Shown: positions 46,248 to 58,859, counted from the stretch's first letter. The stretch is DNA of 64,000 nt from Cucurbitaria berberidis CBS 394.84 (GCF_010015615.1 NW_024468938.1:310001-374000), one strand, 5' to 3'. Numbers and translations: made by a program. Notes: generated from the letters alone by a model not told the origin.

Positions 46248-48291
46248 CTAAAGTTACTTATCCGCAAAAATAAGGCTGTAAAGCTATTTATAAAAGTTAG
46301 TATTATAAAATTTTATAAAATATTAGTAAATAAAAGCTTATAATTAATTTATACTATTTAAATTTTTTTAGAAAATTAATTTGGCAGCTGCGCGCAGTAG
46401 TTTTAAGTAAAAGCTGCAGTAACTGCAATATATTTAAACTACTACTTTTAGCATTTATAATATAATAATACTTTACTATATTTAAATTTGCAGAACGTAA
46501 AGTTATTTACTAATATTTATTTGCTTTATTATAAAATTTTTATAAAATTATAGCTTTTTTTTTTTATTACTTTTACACGCGCATAGTAGTTTATTTTTAA
46601 ACTATTACTACGCGCTCTTTTATAGTATACTTTTTAGTAAATAATTATACTATTTTTGCTTTTTTTATAATTTTTTTTTTATATAATATTGCTGCTGCTT
46701 TTAGCTTTCTTATTTTTTTTTTTTAGAATTATTTAGTTTTATTTTTATATTATTTTACTATATTGCGCGCATAAGCTTCTTAAATAGTTTTTAAATTTTA
46801 AAATACTACAACGCTATAAAACTTTTTGCGCTATTAAAAATCTAAAAGTTTATTTTTGCTTTTATACCTTTTTTTAGTTAAAAGCGCATTATAAAAACTT
46901 TTATTTTTATAGTAAAAAAGCTTATTTTATACTTAAAAAAAATATAGTATAGAGCCTAACTATTTAGCTTTAACTTTTGCTTTATTTTTTATAATAATTT
47001 TAAATAAATTACAAAGCTAGTTTTAAGTATCTTTATTACTATTTTTTCTAATTATTAATTTTTTATTCTCCTGTTATAGTTGTATTTTAAATTATTATAA
47101 TATAATATTAGTATTAAGTAGCTTAATGCTTATAGCTTTAAATATTTTTTGTATATTTATAAAAGTAAACATAGTATTATAAATAGCTTAAAATAATAAA
47201 AAAAAATTGCCTTTATTTATAAAAATAAGGCTTTAGCTATAATAAAAGTAGTATGCAAGCTTAGTTAAATAAGCAGTTAAAAAAAGTAAAAAAAGCACTA
47301 TATTTAAAAGTTATAAGCTATAAGTTAAATAAAAAAAAAATATTATTAAAAAAATTTTATTAGCGTTATAAAAGTCTATAAAATTAGTAGTAAAGTAGCT
47401 ACTATAGCTATTAAAAATAAAAATTTTATAACTTGCCTGCGCTTTACTCTTTATACGCTAATTAAAAACCTGTTTAAGCTAGGCTAAACTAATATTATTA
47501 TTAAACTATCTAAAAAAACTTATTATAAAAAAAACTTAGTATTTTTTAACTTTTATATTATATAACTAAGCGTTGCAAAGTTTTTTTTTTTTTTTAAAAA
47601 CTATATTTAGATTTACTATGCTTTTATTTACATAAATATATACTAAAATTATTATTTATTTTTAGTTACTATTTTATAAGGCTGCTGTAATTTGTTTTTA
47701 CTTTTAAAGTTACTTTAAAAAAACTTATTTAAAGCGTAAAATAATGCTAATAAAAAACTTTTTTTTATTTATATTATAAATATAGCGCGCGTTAACGTTA
47801 TACTTTTAGATTTTTAAATAAAAAAAATTAAAATATAATTTATAGCTATATTTAGTATTAGCAAGGAGCTGTTTGCAATTAATTTTAGTAGTATATTTAA
47901 AAATAAAAATATTACAATATTTTTTAAAAAATTATAAAATTTACTTATTAAAAACTTTTTATTTTAATAATTTAAAAGTAAAATTTTTTATTATAGCTTT
48001 TATAAGTAGAAGCTTATAATTAGATAATCTTTATATATACTGCACAAGTTTTAATTTTTATTGTAAGTTAAAATACAAGTATTATTAAAACTTTTCTGCA
48101 TTTAATTGCGTTTTCCCTTAGTACTAATATACTAAAATAATTTAATTAATACTAAATATTTTTGCAGCTGCGTAGTATAAAAATTATTCTTTTAAATTTT
48201 ATAAATTAATTATTGCAATTATATTTAAAATTAGATTATTAGTAGTTAATATATTGCAGTTTAAAAATAACGTGTTAAGTTTGTTTTAATA

Positions 48292-48339
48292 TTAAGGTAG
48301 TTTATTAGCTGCCGCAGTTTATCGGCTGTCCTACCTCGG
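48292..48339 (-). repeat. Right terminal inverted repeat
   Basis: 48 bp, on the minus strand starting CCGAGGTAGGACAGCC; matches the left repeat at 43 of 48 positions. Confidence 0.9.
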
Positions 48340-49048
48340 TATAGTCGAATTTCGCTGAACAAAGAAGTTGCACCGCCATAACGCCAAGAATTGCTGCGCC
48401 CGTGCAAACGTTTGCTTTAACATGAGACAAGTCTAGGAGGTACGACGCCGGTCGAATCATGCCGCTTTCCATTTGCGCAAACCATTGAAACGCCGCTATC
48501 GGAGCACGTGGTTCGCAGGAATGCTGTTACTATCACTGTCTCTGTTCCTCGAATCTATCTCGCTACACGGGCATGCAGCTTACTCTACCTGTCCATACCA
48601 TACAACATTCCATCTACGCTCCTAGCAATAGAACTGTCATATATCGAGCAGCTCCGCTGCCAACTACCGCGAGTTATGGAAACGTTTGGGAGATGAAACA
48701 ACCTGGTTAATTGCCTTGGCGTCCAGGTACCAGAGGGCTCCACATCTAGCTCAAAATGGTTACTGAACCCCCAGATGGCATGGCGAACTTTCCAGAGCCA
48801 AGGAACACTGCCCATAAACACGTTATCAGCTCACGTCGCCCTCTTTGTGTTTGTAGGCGATGGTATCCATCTGCACCGCTTTCGGCAGTTGTGATAGGCC
48901 CGATACGGCCGTCCAAGCTCGGTGTCATTACGGTACCATGGCATAGTACCATAGTATATGAGCATGCCGTTCAGTATTTAAATGTTTATGTATCTTCAGA
49001 TCTGGAAATTGATCTCCAGGCCTACTCTCGTTCACTACACTTATCGAA
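48340..49048. promoter_or_regulatory. Region between transposon and GMC oxidoreductase
   Basis: About 700 bp of normal composition with no supported gene; presumably the promoter and leader of the GMC oxidoreductase. The RIP-mutated block lies immediately upstream. Confidence 0.4.
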
Positions 49049-51199
49049 ATGTCGCAGATCGCTAAACTGAGTGCGCTTTCCTTGGCGATTGCTCTTTCTA
49101 TACCTGAAGTCTCCGCCCACCCACTCTTTTCGGGCAAGGTTGTATCGAGAGCTGATCTGCTTCCCGAATATGATTATGTTGTGGTAGGCGCTGGTACATC
49201 TGGCCTTACTGTCGCAAATCGACTCACAGAGCAAAAGAGTGAGTAGATTCCGATGCATTGAATTGCGCCAGTCATCTAATCAAGGTCTGTGTTAGACGTC
49301 AATGTTCTCGTCATCGAAGCTGGAGATCTGTAAGTTCTTTCCTCCGCATTAGTCTCACTAGAATATAGCTAATTAAATTTGCCAGTGACAAGAATGAAGA
49401 CTTTGTCACCATCCCAGGCCTTGCAGGCGGCGCCGCAGGAACCAAGTACGATTGGAATGTGACTTACACTGCGAACGAAGGATTGGGTGGCCGCAAAGTC
49501 CCAATTCCCCAGGGTAAGATCGTCGGCGGTTCGTCGAAATTAAACCGATTGATCTTCGATCGGGGGTCCAAGTCAGACTATGACGGCTGGGAGTCTCTGG
49601 GTAACAAGGGTTGGAACTTTGCTGGCTTGCTGCCATACTTCAAGAAGGTATATAACACTTTGGCCTTTCGTCCCACAAGCCGATGCTGACTATTTCGCAG
49701 AACGAGAAGTTCACGCCGCCCACAAAGGAGATTGCAGCTCAGTATGATATCAAGAACGATCTCAAAAACCACGGCGACAAGGGATACATGCAGACAACAT
49801 TCTCTCCGTTCTTTTGGCCAACAACAAGTAAGTATATATTTCAGCACTTTCCGTCTGACATGGACACTGATACAAAGCGCAGAGAACATCGTGAAAGCCA
49901 CCAAAGCTCTGGGGATCCCCATCAACGACCAGGCTACTGGAAACGCCATCGGTGGCTTCTTCTGTCCCCATAACCAGGACCCTGTCACTGTTACACGCTC
50001 CTCCGCCGACGAAGCCTACTATGACACTGCCGTCAAGCGACAGAACTTCCATGTCATTACTGGTCAGCAGGTCTCACGAATTGTAACGAAGAAGTCCAAC
50101 GGTGCCGTCAAAGTGACTGGCATTGAGTTTGCGAGCTCTGCAAGCGCTAAACGACAAAGCGTGAAAGTGAAGCAGGAAGCCATCATCGCCGCTGGAGCTT
50201 TGTTCACTCCTCAGCTGCTACAGGTCTCTGGTATTGGAGACCCCGCGCTCCTCAAGACCATCAACGTGACAACAGTTGTTGAACTTCCAGCGGTCGGACA
50301 CAACCTACACGACCATGTTCTACTTGCAGTGGCCAACACGCGTAAGTTTGTTGTACGATCCGCATGTACTTGAAACTAACTCTGAAACAGTCAACACCAC
50401 CTTGATCACCTCAGGTAGCTTGAGGAGCAACGCAACATTCGCCGCCGAGGCTAGGAAACAGTACGATACGGAAAAGAAGGGCCCTCTAACGTCTCCTACT
50501 GGTGACTTTTTGCTCTTCTTGCCCCTTCAAACTTACTCCAACGCCACCAGCGCCATCGCTTCCCAAGCAAAGGCTGGAAAGGCATCGGCTTCTCTACCAT
50601 CTGATACGCCCCCTGAGGTCGCCAAAGGTTACCAGGCCCAATACGCGTCCCTCAACGAGAAGCTTGTCGCAAAAGACTCGGCAATCCTTGAGATTATCTG
50701 GGGAGATGGCACTGTTATCCTCGGTCTGCAACACCCGTACTCTCGCGGAAGTGTCAAGGCGGCTTCGTCCAGTGTCTTTGACGCCCCGCTTGCAGACGTC
50801 GGCTTCCTCCGTAACCCAATAGACGTGGCGTTGCTACGCGAGGGAATTCACTTCGCGCGCCGCCTCGTCAAGACAGAAGGCATCACCGAACTCAAGCCTG
50901 TCGAAGTCGCGCCCGGCGCCAATGTCACCAGCGACGCGGATCTCGATGCTTTCATCCGACGAAGCTCCTCTACGCTGTTCCATCCCGCCGGCTCCTGTAA
51001 AATGGGCCCGAAGGACCAGGGCGGCGTTGTTGACAGCGAGCTCAAGGTCTATGGCGTCGAGGGCCTGAGGATTGTGGATGCCAGCGTCATGCCGATCCTG
51101 CCTGCTGCACATACCATGACGACGGTGTACGCGGTTGCTGAGAAGGCAGCTGATATTATCCGTGGCTCTGCGGCTTACAAAGCTGCGTGTCTGGAGTAG
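49049..51199 (+). CDS. Secreted GMC oxidoreductase (glucose-methanol-choline family, FAD-dependent)
   Basis: FAD-dependent alcohol/sugar oxidase or dehydrogenase, CAZy AA3-like. Six exons: 49049-49238, 49296-49329, 49386-49647, 49701-49827, 49883-50341 and 50391-51199, closing at 626 residues. A signal peptide of about 23 residues (LSLAIALSIPEVSA) implies secretion. FAD-binding site near residue 42: YVVVGAGTSGLTVANRL. GMC signature 1 region: IPQGKIVGGSSKLNR; signature 2 region: AGALFTPQLLQVSGIG. Catalytic pair: His in LFHPAGSCKMG and His in LPAAHTMTT. NxS/T sites are frequent, as in secreted proteins. Substrate is not predictable; versicolorin-B-synthase-like and choline-dehydrogenase-like members share the NRLIFDRGSKSDYDGW segment. 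It stands alone, with no biosynthetic cluster around it. Confidence 0.92.
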
Positions 51200-51748
51200 A
51201 ACAGTACGCCTCGCTGCGAGCTTCATATTCTGTACATGACGATTCTTTATGCGACTTTTGTAAATGTAAATAGAGGCAATTGACACGTACATACGATGAA
51301 TTCTTGTCTTCCAGTGACTTGTCGATGTCAAGGTGTTGTTAGCATTTGTCCTTGCGCTCAAATCCTGCTATGATATGGCCCCACAGAGATTTTCCTGAGC
51401 ATTCACTGGTGGTCTTTTGCGGAGTTGGCCTTTTCATAAATCATCGTCGAATCTTACATTGTAATCTTATATGATTCCTGAACTTTGTGGGCGACTGGAT
51501 TTTGCCTTTTTTGTTTGTTTTTTGGTGGGGTATAAGCCAAGGACGGGGGAAGGTGCTACGGGGAAGCGAAGGACTCACTCCATCCCAAGGCTTCCCCTCA
51601 TTTCTCTCTGCGTCCATCTTGTGGTTCTTCTGTCGGTTCTCGGGCTCATCCACTACAGTTCAACATCTTAATTTTTCAGATTAAAGAGCCTTCGGCAACT
51701 TCGCGATCGATTGCTGCTCCAGCTTACGTGTGTCGCCAACGTCTTGCC
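51200..51748. other. Intergenic region GMC oxidoreductase-F-box gene
   Basis: Terminator and leader sequence only; no supported gene. Confidence 0.4.
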
Positions 51749-53363
51749 ATGGCAGTCATTCTTGATCTCCCCGACGAGCTGCTCCTGCATATTGCAACAT
51801 TTTTGGAGTACGACAGGCCCGCTCTATATAGAATTGCGCTCATCTCGCGGCGCTTGCGATATATCGCGGAGCAGCTTTTATATCGACATATCGAACCACT
51901 ATACCAGGATGAGCAGGGCAAAACTACGGGCGACAGACGATATGTACTGTTACATCGCACCTTTAACGAGAACCCGCATGTTCTAAAGCTTGTATGGAGC
52001 TGTGAAGCTACCATGCTCATGTCAAAAGATACGAAGGAAGTCTACCTCGGTGGAGTAGAGTATGGGAAGCGACGTCGCCCCGTTGGAAGAGGTGGTCAAC
52101 CCTTCCCGGATGAGGAAGGAGCAATATCGTCTTCGTCGTCCGTTTCAAGAACATCTCAATTTCTACCCAGGGATTTGTCGTGCTTTCTAAACTTAAGGGA
52201 ACTGCGAATTACCGCATTCCGCCGTTCTTACATCCGTTTACACAGGCTGGAGACGATGGCGCTGTCCCTCGAGCCATCCATTCTTCAAAACGTGTCGTCC
52301 ATAACGCTCGTACAGAGACTAGATGTTTCTGAGGTATTATTGTTTCTGAAACTGCCCAAAATTCGCACGCTCGTCGCGCATTTCATTACATCACGCTCGC
52401 CTAGGCCTGATCACCCAAACTTTCTCGGTAAACATCAAAGCACCTTGCGTCGACTCTTGTTATGCGGTCTCCAATCGCATGGTCAACCCGAAACTCGGAT
52501 TCCTGTTGTGACCCAGATTATGCGCCACTGTCCCTTGCTCGAGGAGCTTCGATGGACCCCAGCGCTGGAGCGCAGGTACAGCAATAGCTCGGATTATTGG
52601 ACCAGTTCTGATGATTGGACAAAATTCTCTGCGCACCCTTTCCTTGAATGCCTACATTTGGTCGGGGATACCCTTACAACACTAGAACTAGCTCTAGAAG
52701 ACGCAAGAAGACTATTCAGCATGTTCGCACACCAAGAAGGATTCCCCGTGGACTTTGCTCAACTTCGATGCCTGAAATATCTCAAGATCAACAGTTTTTT
52801 TCTCACGCCAGGATTTCCCTTGTGGAATACCTCCCAAACCTTAGAACACGACGAGCCTAGGTTGTACGATCGTCAGAGGGCTGCCTATCGGGTTCAAAGG
52901 CAAAACATTCACCGACAACTACCGCATAGCATCGAGATTCTTCATGTTAGTCACATCTTTAATACATGCAATCAGCTACTAACAGCAGCAGATCATTTTT
53001 CCAATCCATTACGCGATGTTCAACAACCTATTTGATAATAGCTTTATACATGAAGACAATAACAAGTCTCACATTTCCCGGGACTGTTATAAATGGATCT
53101 TTCAATTCGCACTCGCTAAGAAAAGTGCTTTAGAGAACCTGAAGCACGTCACTCTAGAAGACGAGCCGCGATACCTTAGAAGCCCTTTCCCTGCCCGCCA
53201 AAACAATGTATTATTCGAGCGCGAGCTTTTTTTCATCCCGTGGCAACAGCCGGAGGAGATTAAAGTTGCGTTCTCAGATGCCAAAGTTCGTTTAGATGTC
53301 CGATATGGTGCGCGCTGCGATGTCGCCCGCGCATCGCTGGATTTCACGAACAGATGCGAGTGA
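51749..53363 (+). CDS. F-box protein
   Basis: Probable substrate adaptor of an SCF ubiquitin ligase. Two exons, 51749-52945 and 52992-53363, with a 46-nt intron (GTTAGT donor, CTAAC branch, CAGCAG acceptor), giving 522 residues. The N-terminus ILDLPDELLLHIATFL followed by ALYRIALISRRLRYIAEQLLYRHI is a typical F-box of about 45 residues, here starting at residue 4. The remainder has leucine-rich, weakly repetitive segments (LRELRITAF, LEELRW, LECLHLVGD, LRCLKYLKI) consistent with degenerate leucine-rich repeats as found in fungal F-box proteins. Substrate unknown. The Met at 51749 directly precedes the F-box; an earlier frame opening at 51728 adds seven residues. Confidence 0.8.
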
Positions 53364-53686
53364 GGACCCCAAGGATCTACCAAGCCAAGCAGTTCTAAAT
53401 TTCGCAACATGCGACTATTGGGCTGCATATTAAGGCACCCAGCGAAAGGACCGCAAGGCCCCTGTCTGACTATGCCTTTTTGGAAGATGGGGCTGTGTAG
53501 GAAGTCGTATTATTCCCTGCGTTCATGAATAAAACTAAAATAGCGTTTCGCGTTGCTCAGTTTCAGGAAGCGATCGGCAAGGATCGACATCTTTTTATAT
53601 ACTCTACACCTGCTCGCTCACCGCGCATCCTCTCCATCCTCGATTTTGTTTTCATACTTCAAACGTCCTCGCGATCCATTACCAAC

Positions 53687-54046
53687 ATGACCACTGTTTC
53701 ACCCCCGAGAACATCATCATCTACCACTGCATCAAATCCAGATGCTGACAAAGCGATACGAAATGGCGCTATCGCTGGAGGTGTCGTGGGCGGCCTGGCA
53801 GTCATTGGCATTGTCGTCATCGTGCTATACTGGATTCGACGACGCAATCCAAGGCCCGTGAAAGAATCAACGAAGCATGTCGACGATGTGGAAAGGGCAT
53901 TTCCAACCGCAGCTCCAAGCGAGTATCAATATCACGCGGCGGTACCGGAGATGGAGCAACCAGCACGCCTTCCACCGAGTTTCCGGCCACAAGAAGTCCC
54001 AGGGGGAGTCAATCAGGTGTATGAGCTACCGGTTGTGCATAAGTGA
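53687..54046 (+). CDS. Small single-pass membrane protein
   Basis: 119 residues from the Met at 53687, which follows an ACCAAC context; the frame is also open to a Met at 53525. Ser/Thr-rich N-terminus of about 25 residues, then one transmembrane helix (AGGVVGGLAVIGIVVIVLYW) followed by RRR, so probably N-outside/C-inside. The cytoplasmic tail is Pro- and Glu-rich and ends YELPVVHK. The layout recalls the membrane and tail part of Mid2/WSC-type fungal surface proteins, without their cysteine-rich or long Ser/Thr ectodomain. Beyond the stop, a protein-like stretch in the +2 frame (to about 54157) suggests an alternative or mutated C-terminus. Function unknown. Confidence 0.6.
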   Translation: MTTVSPPRTSSSTTASNPDADKAIRNGAIAGGVVGGLAVIGIVVIVLYWIRRRNPRPVKESTKHVDDVERAFPTAAPSEYQYHAAVPEMEQPARLPPSFRPQEVPGGVNQVYELPVVHK

Positions 54047-54814
54047 AGAGGGACACCACTGAAGTAGAAAAGTGTACGCATGTAGGCAGAGAAGGAGAAG
54101 ACGCGCATAACTCGATCGATGACAGCAACACCTTGGAGCGCTTGAAGCTATGGGATTGAGAGGTCGATATGGATCCTCGAACAGTTACGCAGCGAGCGGC
54201 ACTGTCTTGAGCGGAAGTTATCCGAGCATTAGTGTGGACCATGGGCGTGCAAAGCAGCATTTGAATAGCTACTACAGCTCCAGGACCCAACAAGAAGGAA
54301 ACAGGGGGACTAAAGCAACATTATACACTCACTCCCCCGCCTCCTGAACCTGGGAAACGAATATCGTTGATACAGAGGTTGGAATCTCCAGTCACATATA
54401 CTAGCTTGGAGAGGAGTAAAGTTGTTCGTTCATACTAGCGAATACAAATAATGATAAGGATTCATAGATTTGCAGCTGAGGCAGTGCACTTTTTAAACTG
54501 GCAGAGTCAAATCGCATTGGTTTTTCGTAAAATGGTCGACGGTATGGAAATGAGCCAACCCAATGCTTGCAATACACTGCCCGTAAGAAGACATCTCGAT
54601 ATGCATCAAAATCCATTGAACAATGGTTATTACCCATTCCATCCCATCCAAGAAGGAAACTATATATCCAAATTCTCAGCATAAAAGCCTCGATAAGTCA
54701 AAATCCTTAACGCTTGCATGTTCGTGAAGACTCCTCCCTTGAAAATCTACTCCTGCAACACAAGCCAATGCAACCCACCCAACCCAGCGCCAAAAGCCTC
54801 CGATATTCTCCATA
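54047..54814. other. Gene-free stretch
   Basis: About 770 bp between the small membrane protein and the convergent conserved protein. The first 110 bp are protein-like in the +2 frame (DTTEVEKCTHVG...NTLERLKLWD then stop). Nothing else is recognised. Confidence 0.4.
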
Positions 54815-55430
54815 TCACCGCGCGCCTCCTAGCGACCGTGACGCCATCCCCGGCGAATGCAAGCCAGGCGTAATCATGCCCTCTGCACTTTTCGCAGCTT
54901 CTACTTCCTCGGCGGTAGGATATTGCGGCACATCGACGATGACGCTGGGATCTTTTGAGCGCGAGGCAAGTATAGCAGCGCGTTTCTATTGGTTGGTTGT
55001 TAGCTTTGGCTGATGGAGATGGGTAGGCGTATACATCAATATATGTATAAATAGATCGGAAGAACAGAACAGAACATACCTCTCTAGCCTCCCTCCCCGC
55101 ATTCCCCCCTTCGCCAAGAAACTCCGCGTCAATATCCTCTTCGTCTGCCGGGCTGATCACCCCACTACCACCACCACCACCGCCTACTCCACTCTCCCCC
55201 GTCTGTCTCCGCTGCAAGTCTCCCGCACTCGTCGCCATGCCATCCAGCTCAACAGGCACAGAATTAATTGCCGGCGTCGCCGTGTCAATGAGACGTGTCT
55301 GCGTCGCGACAGCGGGGGACGTCTTGTGCGGGAAGGTACTGGTTCGTGAGACGGGAGAGACGGGTCCGTCCGACGGGGCGGCGTTGTTGGCGGGGAGGAT
55401 GGGCGGGGAAATGGGCGTTGGGGCCGTCAT
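54815..55430 (-). CDS. Conserved fungal protein of unknown function, 173 aa
   Basis: Two exons, 55430-55080 and 54985-54815, joined through a 94-nt GT-AG intron that gives NAGREARE|KRAAILASR. The alternative unspliced frame runs on but yields Arg-rich, non-protein-like sequence. The N-terminal two thirds are Pro/Ser/Thr-rich with a run of Gly; the C-terminal 60 residues are more ordered, with DIDAEFLGEGGNAGRE, SRSKDPSVIVDVPQYPT and EEVEAAKSAEGMITPG. I have the impression that this C-terminal part is conserved among ascomycetes, but I cannot name a family. The start at 55430 (MTAPTPISPP) was chosen over the Met at 55517, which would add a hydrophobic leader of 29 residues resembling leader DNA. 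Confidence 0.65.
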
Positions 55431-56053
55431 GGTGGGTGTAGGCGATGACGACAACAGCAACGGGGAGTAGGCGAGAGGGAAGAAAAGAGAGGAGAGGAGG
55501 GGTGAAATGCTATGCAAAGCAGCCTGGGGAGTGATCGTTGTGGTTTCAGCCTCACGATACGCGGTCCAACAAAGCTCCGCGCTGCGCGTAAGCAGTCGGG
55601 CTGAAGTGACGTTTACTACTCCAAGTTCAGGGTCCAGCGCGTTTCAAGGTGGGGCTGAAGCGGGCCGGGGCAGCTTGGTCTTGGGTAGCCTTGTAATAAG
55701 GCGGTCCGATAGATGAAATGAGATCTCTTGGTATTGTACTCAACTCAAGCCCATGAAATGTAAAACGATTGGGAGACGAAACTAAGAGCTCACCAAAAAT
55801 ATTCAAAGGGATATGAGGGAACAGGGCAAATCGTGCAAAGCTGAGAGTTGATTGTCCTTCAACGCGGGGCATTGCTGCTGCGCCTCCTCTATCCGCCTCT
55901 ACTTCCCCTTTAGAGACTGATCGACTCTTAGAACCCCCGGCCGTTCCATGGGCTGTAGCCATCATGTTACTTTTACAGAGCCCCTTGTTCGCCAACTGAC
56001 ATGCATAGGTATCCATAACGCATTATACTCATAACCATAACAATAAACCTGCA
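55431..56053. other. Intergenic region
   Basis: About 620 bp between two minus-strand genes; a minus-strand frame of 129 codons (55627-56016) is open but without recognisable features. Confidence 0.4.
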
Positions 56054-58859
56054 TCAAGGGTCCCGCTTAGGTAGCAAGAAGCCCATCGCATAACCCTCAC
56101 CAGAGCTCGTCTTCGGGTCAGCCTACGACTGTCAGCTATCACGTGTCTAAATTCCCAAAGAATCAGTTCCATCACTTACACCCATGAATACGTTCCGCCC
56201 AAACGCGTTTGCGTGTGTATTTTGAGCCTGCTGTTGTGCCGTCGCTTCAACGTTTGATACTCCATGTGCTTGATCGGTCTGCATTGGCATCCCGCTCAAG
56301 TCCATTGGGAAAAAGTTGTTCGATGTGTCTACGCCCGGGCCTTGGATGTAATTGTCCCAAGCATCCTACCACAGTTAGCATTCCTTGTCTAGCCACTGGT
56401 GCGTTTAGATACATACCCAATTGATGTTGTCCGTAGGAGGAAGATCCAAGTTCTGGAACAGGTTCGCACCAAAGAGGTTCGAGAACGGACTGGGAGCGTT
56501 TTCCGGTCCGCTCGTCGGTCCATTGTAATTTGGTGTCAGACCTGTCGATTGCTGAGGCATAGGGTCGTTGAGCAAATTTGCCATCGACGCTGGGTACCGC
56601 TGGTCAAACATGTTGGCTGAGTTTGGTGTCATGCCACCGGTGCTGAGCATGCCTAGTGTCATGGCTGCCGAGTGCTCCGGAGCCACGTTTGCATCATCCA
56701 TGGGCGCTGTCGCCTGAAATGCTGTTGATGCCGCCTGGAAGCCGTTTGGCGCCTGTCTTACTAGTCGATCCTTCTTCAGTTGGTTCAACATGACGCTCAG
56801 CGTCGTATGCGCCTTGTATGCCTCCATCGAGTGGTCCTTGAGGCCATCCCATATGTGTACTGCTGTTTCGATCGCTTCAAGCATCTCATCAAGTCGATCT
56901 GAGCTCCAAATGTACATGTCTGCGGGCGGAGATCGCCCCTGACGTTCGACCCTAATTGTGTGATATAGATCGGAAGAAACAATCATAGCGGCGAGTAGGA
57001 AGTCGACTGTAGTAAGCGAAGAGATGAACCACTTCACACTCCGCAACCGACCACCAGGTTGACACTCCCGATGCAGCGTTGCTTGATGTTGCAGCAGCGT
57101 CATGGAAGCATTGATTGCCGCCGTCCTCGAGTAGCTGAATCGTGATTGCACCCTGGCATAGGCGAGGAACTTCCGATGAAGTACACAAATAATCTTGAGG
57201 TACGATAGGTCCAACGTGAAGCGTTGCATGATCAATGTAGATGGATCTCGAGCAGACTCATCCATTGTTCGCATCTTCAGGTGCGGCGAGATTTGGTCAT
57301 GCAGCTCTCGTGCCTCGGCGTCAACCTTCATGACTTCTTCGTAAGACGAGCATGTCAGTGCATCCGTCAGTTCTACCGCTTCTCCCAGTTTGTAAATGAG
57401 CCTTGTCCGATTGATGAGAAACAAGGTCGGTGTCGCCTCGCTCTCTGGCCTTGATGGTGGCAAGACCTTCACGTCCTCAAACAATTCGTCATCGTAAATA
57501 TTGCGCGGTATCTCCGTGTTGGTGTCTCGTGGGCGTACGATTGGAGGCAAACCGGCCTGCGCCGAGAAGAGCAAATCTATCGATCGGATAGCAGCCCATA
57601 CGCGTCGTCTCATCTCACCTTGAAACACAGGTATGCCCGGGTATAGGCCTGGATCTCGATGCAAGCCCATTCGCATCGCCAGCCGTACAATGATGCCCGT
57701 GCTGATGAGCACACCTACTTCGGCATCTCTGCTGCGAGCATATTCGGCGTGTATGTGAAGGATAAGCGTCTCTAGCATGCCGGTGATTGGCTGCGTGATG
57801 TCTGCCATGATCAGACATTGCGCTGTCAAGTCGCCGTACTCTTGTGACATGCTCCATGACTTGTTGTGATACTCAGGCGGTTCATCGCCAGCTCTGGTGT
57901 ACGATTGCAGCGCTATGCACATCATGGAGTATACCAAGCCAAGCCAGATACATGGCGAATCATCAGGATTGAGCCAATGTCTATCATACTCTTTCTGGAA
58001 TGATGGGCCATGTATAATGTGGATACCAGGATCGTACGTGTTGAAGAATCGCGAGACCAGTATGTCGGCGGTAGGCTTCGGCGGAAAGCGGGAGAGGACC
58101 TCAGCCTTGGAGCTGGGTTTCTGTCCACCCATGAGAAATGCTCTGCCAGGTGGCCGTTCCTCGCTGTGGGCCGCTTTGTATCGTTTCAGCTGGTCTTCAT
58201 ACTGTTTCTTGTGTTCGGCAAAGTAACTTTTGACCTCAGAAAGCTCCCCCAATATGGCATACCAATGTGCTTCCGAGGCGAATATTGTATGGTTATTATT
58301 CATCTTCATCACACCAATGGACTTGGTCACGTTCTCCATCTCGCTCTCCTCATCTGCATCTTCCTCTGGTATTGACTCGGGAGGGCCATTGCTCATTCCA
58401 CTACCCATATTACTCATGTCGAAGTGCTGGTCCGACGAGGCGCTATTGAGGCTTGCCGCAATGGCTGCCTGAGCGGCAGCGGGGCCAGCACTCTGTGCGC
58501 CATTGGTCATTAATGAGAGAACAAGTCCTTCGAGGCGGTCAATGCGGTTTTGCATATCGTCGGGAGAAGTCGTGGGCCCAGCGCTGGCCGTGCTCTTCTT
58601 GCGATTGCCTGGACTGGCATACGTACATGATGGCGAGTCTCCCCGTTTGGTGCAGTTGTCGCAGGGGTGGCCGCGATTGCATTTTAACCTGTCGTTATTA
58701 GCATTCGCGGTTCGCCAAAGAAAACATTGCTTACTTTCGGTGTCTACATGGTCCGCAAGACAAAGGAACGCGGTTCCTCTTGCGCACAACTCTGAATTGA
58801 GGGTCTGGTGGTGAATGTCCCGCGCTAGACGAAGTGGTCGAGGGTGGTGTGGGTGGCAT
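56054..58859 (-). CDS. Zn2Cys6 fungal-specific transcription factor
   Basis: Nuclear transcription factor with an N-terminal zinc binuclear cluster and a fungal-specific regulatory domain (PF04082 type). Four exons: 58859-58735, 58688-56417, 56365-56180 and 56122-56054, total 883 residues. The cluster uses C35, C38, C45, C51, C54 and C63 (CGPCRHRKLKC then CDNC), with the intron inside it at residue 42. The regulatory domain covers about residues 250-560: YDPGIHIIHGPSF, SRDAEVGVLISTGIIVRLAMRMGLHRDP-like sequence and MRRRVWAAIRSIDL. Before it is an acidic stretch (EEDADEESEMENV). The C-terminal 150 residues are Gln/Asn/Met/Pro-rich, typical of an activation region. The first exon was found from the reading frame and the GTAAGC donor; without it half the zinc cluster would be missing. 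Target genes unknown. Confidence 0.92.

Larger units (their letters stand above)
46200..48339. mobile_element. RIP-mutated TIR DNA transposon with TA target-site duplication (Tc1/mariner-type)
   Basis: A 2,140-bp element bounded by 48-bp terminal inverted repeats (46200-46247 and 48292-48339) beginning C(C/T)(G/A)AGGTAGGACAGCC and ending ACCTTAA. TA flanks both ends (46198-46199 and 48340-48341), the target duplication of Tc1/mariner/Fot1 elements. The two repeats differ at five positions, all C/T or G/A transitions. The interior is extremely AT-rich with no open frame, so any transposase gene has been erased. The size fits a pogo/Fot1-like element but superfamily rests only on TA and length. 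Confidence 0.88.
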
